From positions 1,206,001-1,270,000 of the forward strand of contig NC_092562.1 in assembly GCF_037975245.1 (NCBI RefSeq): 64,000 nt of DNA, read 5' to 3'. Source of the stretch: Apostichopus japonicus. Its lineage: Eukaryota; Echinodermata; Holothuroidea; Aspidochirotida; Stichopodidae. Positions within the stretch are counted from its first letter, which is position 1. Each line of letters starts with the position of its first letter. The position numbers and the translations under genes are program-made. Shown piece after piece: positions 57,301 through 64,000 of this stretch. The notes beneath the pieces are model-generated. The model was not told the origin of the DNA, searched no databases, and saw only the letters and a list, made by a program, of their open reading frames with translations.

Positions 57301-58259
57301 TAAAGTCCTTTTTTTGACCATCTATTTAAAAAAAAAATGACTCCTTTCCAAATTAGAACATTACCTCATTGGTTTCGCAATTGCAAAGTTACCATTCTCA
57401 AATTCAAGTAAAATCTTAAATTGTGTTCCTGGTGAAAAGACCGTTGCCTTCTTTATGGGAGCGGTAGCTAAGCTATGTAGTAACCGTGGCATATACGGTG
57501 CTTCGACACTGTACAGAGAATCCAAAGTTAAATCATTGTGAAACTCTTCCCAGGGAGGAATTCCTCTGAAGATAAAAAAAAGAAGATAATTAAAACAAGC
57601 TTTAAAGTTATGTCATATATAACCATATTTTATCATTTTGGCTCTATATGTAATATAAATACATACAAGCTGTGTTCATGAAGTATATATATGTTAATTA
57701 CAATGGTGTATATCAACGAGCAACAGTGCACATACGGTGCTGCAATGTATATGGACCTCCAAGAGAGAGTCAACATTCGCAATTTGTTTGTGATACTTGG
57801 CACCCAAGCTAGACGTTACCTTGAAAATATGAAGAGACAGCAAAACGACATCACAGATCAACTAAATGACAGCTGCCAGAATTTTAAAGTAGGATATTTC
57901 CCCAAACGGAGTAAGCTTTCTCTAAGCTGTTTTAGGGGATTGTTCTTCATCAAGAACTCTGTCATATTAGCAAAATAATATTGTGTCTTCTTTAATACTT
58001 ACTGTTCTGTAGATTTTCCTGCCTTTGGCATCAAATCAACTTCATCGTCTACTTCCAACGCTGCCTTCAAGAACGGGTTAGAGATGGGGTGCTTGATAGC
58101 TGCTAGATTATCTACTGATGATGTAACAATACGCTGTCGGCGGCGAATTTCTGCCGACACGTCCTTTTCTATATCCGGAATGAGTAAGCCCAGAACTATC
58201 AGTAAAGCCATGAAGAAGATCCCGACGTAACATAGCAGACACCCCCAATGGAGTTTCAT
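51304..58259 (-). CDS. FAM20B-like secretory-pathway kinase (glycosaminoglycan xylosylkinase type), 442 aa
   Basis: A Golgi kinase; family members phosphorylate xylose in the proteoglycan linker (FAM20B) or secreted proteins (FAM20C). Nine exons: 58259-58003, 57565-57365, 56488-56390, 55277-55165, 54965-54791, 54319-54280, 53200-53131, 52386-52242, 51532-51304; 1329 bp ending TGA, every phase consistent. Residues about 8-28 form a signal-anchor. Motifs: GTQFKILLEFENGN and AIAKPMR (ATP-binding Lys), ERHTAEIASFHLDR (Glu), FRRVPPCVGR, NYDRHHY (catalytic Asp), VDNGKGFGNP (metal-binding Asp), YQCCR, then DPLAPILLDDFFPALDRRLL and FGQEKVLV, which fit FAM20B better than FAM20C. Oddity: the residue before NYDRHH is Arg (split codon A|GG), not the usual Gly. 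Family is certain; the B assignment is probable. Confidence 0.9.
52595..52890. repeat. Dispersed repeat, copy 2
   Basis: Related to 49815-50120, with the shared CACATCAGCTGA core and flanks in the same order and orientation. It lies in an intron of the FAM20B-like gene. Confidence 0.65.
56274..56408. repeat. 31-bp tandem array duplicating the exon 3 donor of the FAM20B-like gene
   Basis: Units start at 56290, 56321, 56352 and 56383 (plus-strand TTTGTACCTGTCAAGATGGA plus 11 bases) with a partial unit before them. On the gene strand each unit carries TTTCCATCTTGACAG|GTACAA, that is, the last bases of exon 3 and its 5' splice site. The exon-proximal copy (donor at 56389) keeps the frame. Confidence 0.9.
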
Positions 58260-58460
58260 AATGGTGCTGTATGAAAGTTGCTGAAAGATGAAAGGAAATT
58301 TACAAATGCAAGCTATTACGCAGTATTAATCAAATTAGCTTTCCTTGGTGTAAATGATGTTAAAGAGAGGAATTTCCTTATTACTACACAGAGCCAAGCT
58401 AAAGGACCAAAATGCCAAACAGTTAAATCGATGGTTATAACAACCAACTTGAATATATAA

Positions 58461-58582
<122 letters not shown>

Positions 58583-59599
58583 GCAAAATGGCTAAGCGTT
58601 ATCTCATATTATGAAATATGTGCGCTCGTGTCTTACCTTTCAGTTCACTTGACGGCCTTTGGATAAAATGTCTTATTCCTTTGTATCTGCTTACGCATCC
58701 AACGGTTACTATAATAAACGGTTTCCACCCAGTTTTCTTCCGACCACGACAATGGTTCGTTTTTTTTTGTGGTTCTATACAGATGGCATATATATACTAA
58801 CACTACATCGCTATTAAAATAAAGTTTCCCAACAAAATATGATGTGGCAGAAATACGTTCTGCAAAAAAAAAAAACGTTCGTGTTCCCATTTCAAAAGTT
58901 TATTCTTTAAATAACCATCACGTAGCATTTGTATGGAATTTTCACAAAAGAATAAATCAGTGTTGCATATATGCGTTAAACCGCAATTAATTAACGTTTA
59001 AATGTATAGCGGTTGATTTAACAACGAGCCACTTACTTGGTTTAACAGCTGCATCGATACGTTTTTGAAAGATTCTCGAGAGGTGGAATTATTTGAAGTG
59101 TTTTCATGGTAAACTGATATTCGTTTCATTACTCTGGACAGGTATTTTAGTAAGGAAACAAAAGCTGTCGACGAGCAAAGATAAATAATGTCAATTATTA
59201 TTATTACTGACGTCATTTAAACTTTGTGCGCAAGTCTAATATTTACATGACTTTAACTTTAAGCTGGCTTTTTAAGTTTTGGTTATTCAATACCCCCCTC
59301 CCCTGGAAATATTCAGATAAGGGAGTCGGGTCACTATAGGGTCATCTCCTGGGATCTAATCCCGATATTCAGGGGTGAGCTTACAATGAAGACCTATTAA
59401 AGTAGAGCAGTTATAACAATACCGCAGATATACTGCATACATGCATTGATGATGTTATGTACATGCTACTTACTTTCCGTATATCATTATTATTCTTTTA
59501 TTCATAAATTCAATGATAGTCAGCTTATCGTTTCGAACAAATCACTCATTTTTTTTTGGTAATTATTCGCAATAAAACAACATGCTTATGATCGATTTG

Positions 59600-59820
59600 A
59601 AAATAACAAATTTTCGTATGGTATGGCAGCCATTTTGTGGTTAACATCTCTGTCCTGAGCGACACTACCCAAGAAAATCCGATTTAAAAGTGCATCGGAT
59701 ATTAAGCGGTTTATATTTGCTTATTGAGGAAAAATCGATAAAATAAACAACCGCCCTCTCCAAGTTGAGCAGCGCCTCTAGGCTATTCGTGCGTGAGCGC
59801 CGATACCGTCTGTAAATCAG
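59600..59820 (+). promoter_or_regulatory. Possible 5' UTR exon and promoter of the second FAM20-like gene
   Basis: A strong donor CAG|GTAAGT at 59818-59826 could join to the acceptor TTACAG ending at 61409, giving a 5' leader (61410-61462) before the start codon at 61463. Upstream at 59625-59640 is GCAGCCATTTTGTGG, which contains a YY1-like CCATTTT. The gene-free 58.6-61.4 kb interval otherwise shows nothing recognisable. Confidence 0.35.
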
Positions 59821-61462
59821 GTAAGTTCGCTGAAGATTTTCATATCAAAATACATTTTGAACACTTTTGAAACAATATGGGTCGTCTATTGTCTTTACCT
59901 GACAAACGAAATTGCAACATTCTATTGTTTGACACTTTTAAATAATGTACGTTATCCAGCATATATTTACCCCCGAAGCCAATAGATTAGTGACGATGCG
60001 AATGATTCGAGGTACATGGTCAATACCTATTCTCCATTTGACTTAAGATAAACCCATTTTTCTTCACCCCATTTCACGTACCAAACCATTATATATCTTA
60101 CACCACAAAGGTATAGAACGTTCTCGCTATGCATGTAAACTGAGATCTATGTTAAAGCTGCATCATGTGGCAAAGTGCAATATTTTATTATGTTAATTCA
60201 ACCCAACCTCAACCAAGCAGTTCACAGCTGTTCACAAATATCATAGATTTTTCTAACATCATATTAAAATAAACAAGAAATATTGATCTACTCTACCTTT
60301 TTTTTATTTGATCAATGTAAGTTGGTTTTATTTCCTCGCGTTCACAGGATTGCACCAATTCTCTCGCTTCTCAGTGCATATTGTGGTTGGTATGGTAAAC
60401 AGACTATAAAACTTGTGGAGATTTTCTCATTTATCTTAGCTGATTTTGTTTTTGTTTAACGTGTCAATGATTCAGGAAGTGAGGTGTTAATATACATTAA
60501 GGAATGAGCTAAAAACCAATTAACGACTGGCAGGCAAACTTTTCTTGAATTTCAAACCGATTGAAGGTTACGGATTTTGACAACGGGGAGACTGACACGT
60601 CCAATAATTCTCTCGGTATGTACTATAAAATACAATAACATCACTTTCGGAAGCATATTAGAACAAGACTAGTATGGTATAAAACACAAAATGTTTGTCG
60701 CTTAATTACTGTACAGTCTCTTACTCTTGTGTATCTCAGTTTAAAATGCAATTAAAATAATATTGTTAATAAAATAAAATTTACCACTAAATAAATAGTA
60801 ATAATTATTCAATTAAATTAATACTTCGTATTGAGTTATGTTTGATAAAGGGCACAATGCTATCCGATGCTAACACCGCATAAGAATAAAATAATATAAC
60901 TGGAGTTTCACTTTCATTTAAAAATTGAAATATACTTTAACAAGACTTCCGGGGTAACGTCGTATTACACCCATACACCAAGCATGAACTACAATAACCG
61001 TACCGTATACCGTTTAGGTAGAGATTGCGATATACCATTCCTTCATTCCTTCGTTCCTTCATTGACCTCGTGACCGTGTCATTTCAGGTTAATTAATACG
61101 CTCCAAATATTGAATGTCCTCATTGCCTACGACATTATTTGACTAGTAAATAGCGAAGCATACCAGTATTTCGTTGACAAGTCATGAATCGCCAGTTGTA
61201 AGATACAGTACAATTCATGTACAACCATAATTGTATAAAGATAATCACAAAATTATGAATCAAAATGCACAAATATTTTATCCCGAATATATCACATGTA
61301 GAGATGAAAGAAGAACATAATATTTTCATTACTTCGCCCATTTGTTCACCATAAACTGATAATGGTGGATAACTTATTATATATTAACCATATTATTTAT
61401 TTGTTACAGCAGTACAAATTCTACTTCGCGGAAGGAAGGGGAAAATCTGTTATTGCTCAAAT

Positions 61463-63956
61463 ATGAAGATTTCTCGATTGCTCTCAAAAATCTTCAAGAG
61501 ACGAATAGCCTGTGTCATTATGATAACTGGTTGCATCCCGCTTATGATTGCTTTGTTTTACACCTATGAGCAACAAACTCTATCTGTTGGGGACCTTGCA
61601 TTCATCCGACATAATGGAGTACTTGTATGGAAACGACAAGGACAAGTAACATCAAACTCTTCCTTGAGTGATAAGGATGGCGTACTAGTTCATCAGTCAA
61701 GCGATTTCCCAACACAAGCATATCGAAGGTTTGTATAGTTTCCGTACATCATATACCTGAACGCGCTTGTCTTCAAGCTCCTATGTGTCAAGTGAAGAGA
61801 CCAGAATTGAATCCAAACATTAAGCTAAAAGTCCAACATTGATTTTGATGGGTATTTCGATGGGAGGCGACGTAACACCTACCTTGCAGAAAACAGAAAA
61901 CATTCCAAACTGTTAAAAGGTGATTTGAGGCACAAAATTAATTCTGATATGTTATAGATCGTAAAATGGGACTGCTATTTGCCCAGGCTTGATTTCTATG
62001 CCACTGTTAGTTTTAAAGAAATGACCCCCTTCAAGCGACTCAGGTTCAACAATTAGGGATACTAAGATGGCAAAAGAGCTTTGTTAAATGTTTTTTAAGT
62101 TAGTAATGGTATGTACAGACTTAAGACGGTCATAGAACCTTAGAACCTTTGAGACAGATACAACACTGAATGGAATTCAGAGGATTTACAGGAATGCTGA
62201 GAGATTTGCTGAATCTAGTGCTGTGGTTGTATTCGGAATAACAATTTGGAGAGAAAAGAGGTTAACACACTTAGGTAGAACCCCATTGCAACATTGGAAC
62301 ATAAAGATTGCAGTTTGATGATTGTTGATTGTTGATTTCATAAATATTGAGCTCGTTGAGTTGAACGAAAAAGAGGATGTTTGTGAGAACGAGAGGAGCT
62401 CTTTGTGATGTAACGCACAGCCCTATTATGAAGAACATGAAGTTTCTGCAGTCGCGTATAATAGTTGTTGGCCAAGCCTAGCCTGTAGAATTACAGAAAA
62501 AATAAATGAAGTAAGGTAATGGTATCTAAGCACAGGGTGGGGAATTCTTCTTTACATCTCAGTCAGTTGAGAATATCGACTCCTTTAGAAACTTTGCTGT
62601 TCACATGATCAATGTCCAATGTAAAACACCGTATACGAATTAAGCAAATAAGAGAACGTTTGATATAAGTTTGTTATGGATATCAATCTCTCGGATAAAA
62701 TAGGGATGGGGAAATACCCTCAGAAAAGCGGCAATTTGGAAAGACTCTAGCCATTTCCAGTACGCTGGAATTTACGGCAGAACTGATGAGCTATAATTAA
62801 TTACACTCAGGAATTTACTATAACATCAAGTTGCAAATCGAATATAAGAGCATCGGTTTTCAATGTGTACAAAATTACCACTTATAGGATACTCCGGTGG
62901 CTGAAATTGATTGCTTAACGAAAAATTAAGTGCATTCTTAGGTGAAAAATATATCCTCATAACGTGTTATATGCCTAAGATATTAATTTTTCAAACTTGG
63001 TGATATTTTGTGAATCTGACTAATTCATCTTATTGTTTATTTCGTTAATGCGTTGTTGATAAGGTATCTGAGGCCATAACATATTAAATTGTTTACCTGG
63101 TATAGTGCATTTAGTATTGCTTCTGGTGAGGTGACCTAATTTTCTGTGCGCTTGGCTAACTAAATCCAGACATTGAAGGATAAAGTCTCTAATGTTTGAA
63201 GGGTCATTTCAATGTAGAAATAAAACCTACGTTTAATGGTAAAGCTTAGATTTGGGTAATGATAATAACATTCACATTTATACATTGCTATAAAGGATTC
63301 TTCCCCCTTTTCCAGGAAACAGCAAATACCGGCATGGCAGCAGTTTACCGAAGACGTTAAAACCAAGGAAACTGTATACAATCCAGGAAGTAACTACCTT
63401 CCAAAGCTATTACAGGAATTGGCAACAACGGAAATTAAGAACATCTCAATCATGATGCAGGGAACTCAACTCAAATTTTGGATTCACTTTGTTGATGGCA
63501 ATCAAGCATTAGCTAAACCAATGAGGTAAACCTTCATTTCACTATACAGGTACCAGTTACGCGATATCTCACGATTACATTCTGAGGAGTGTTACATTAG
63601 ACATACTTCAGTGAAATGTGCATGCAGGCTAATGCTTTTAGGGTTATACCAGCCTGGGCGGTTTCGTCGCAATGCTATTTTTTAACTGATTGACCGTTTA
63701 AGTCACTCCCCTTTGGAAGCAAACTACTGGTGACGTTATACAATATATTGTTTTGTAAGCATTTCGTGTCCTAATTAATGGAACAGGAAGTGACATCATC
63801 ATTCAAATCTACTCAAGTCACTTCAGTTGGATTTTTATTGATTGATTTCTTTTTTAGGGATCCTAAGGACCTATATATCGTTTACAAAACCAAGGGAGAC
63901 TTCATTAGGGAAAGGGAGCGACATACGGCAGAGATTGCTGCATTTCACCTTGATAG
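61463..63956 (+). CDS. Second FAM20-like kinase, first three coding exons (truncated at window end)
   Basis: Exons 61463-61728 (266 bp), 63316-63525 (210 bp) and 63858-63956 (99 bp), all ending in phase 2, exactly as in the neighbouring FAM20B-like gene (third exon also 99 bp). Residues about 13-33 form a signal-anchor (ACVIMITGCIPLMIALFYTY) after a basic N-terminus. Kinase N-lobe motifs follow: IPAWQQFTEDV, LPKLLQELATTEIK, GTQLKFWIHFVDGN, ALAKPMR (ATP-binding Lys), and ERERHTAEIAAFHLDR (Glu). Activity cannot be judged because the catalytic Asp exons lie to the right of base 64000. It is a paralogue of the gene at 51.3-58.3 kb, in opposite orientation. Confidence 0.88.
62930..63035. repeat. 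Dispersed repeat, copy 3 (partial)
   Basis: TGCATTCTTAGGTGAAAAAT and ATATCCTCATAAC parallel 49815-49850 (TGCATTTTTAGGCGAAAACC). It lies in intron 1 of the second FAM20-like gene. Confidence 0.5.
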
Positions 63957-64000
63957 GTCAGTAATACTATTTAAAATATTCTCAAGCACAGCTAATGGAA

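Overview
The window looks like AT-rich nuclear DNA of a marine deuterostome invertebrate. An echinoderm, perhaps a sea cucumber, is my best guess by inference. It has short phase-matched exons, long repeat-filled introns, EGF/FN3/Calx-beta receptor modules, an IgGFc-binding-like secreted protein, and non-autonomous transposons. All gene models below come from reading splice sites and intron phases directly. None was confirmed with transcripts or database searches.

Layout. (1) 2.3-38.6 kb, minus strand: one large receptor-type protein tyrosine phosphatase gene, 16 exons and 830 codons visible. Order: signal peptide, three EGF modules, a Calx-beta domain over two exons, a Cys-rich module, an Ig-like domain, two FN3 domains, a transmembrane helix, a cytoplasmic linker, and the start of the phosphatase domain. 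The rest of the catalytic domain lies beyond base 1. Its introns hold four decayed exon copies (EGF, EGF-like, Ig, cytoplasmic), an LTR element with PBS, target-site duplication and a truncated 3' LTR, a Ty3/gypsy pol fragment, TIR elements (two nested, hAT-like), and three minisatellites, one with a higher-order repeat. (2) 41.2-44.9 kb, minus: a complete 4-exon secreted phospholipase A2 of 142 aa with a TATA box. (3) 46.2-49.6 kb, plus: a complete 4-exon secreted IgGFc-binding-domain protein of 506 aa, whose first intron carries about 620 bp of (ATCC)n. (4) 51.3-58.3 kb, minus: a complete 9-exon FAM20B-like kinase of 442 aa. (5) 61.5-64 kb, plus: the first three coding exons of a second FAM20-like gene, head to head with the first and with identical early intron phases; it runs off the right edge.

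The receptor phosphatase is a cell-surface signalling protein. PLA2 and the IgGFc-like protein form a divergent pair of secreted products. The two FAM20 kinases are Golgi/secretory enzymes and look like a local inverted duplication. I see no operon-like cooperation and no clear tRNA, rRNA or CRISPR. The most unusual points are the Calx-beta-containing phosphatase with its dead exon copies, and a 31-bp tandem array that quadruplicates a 5' splice site in the FAM20B-like gene.
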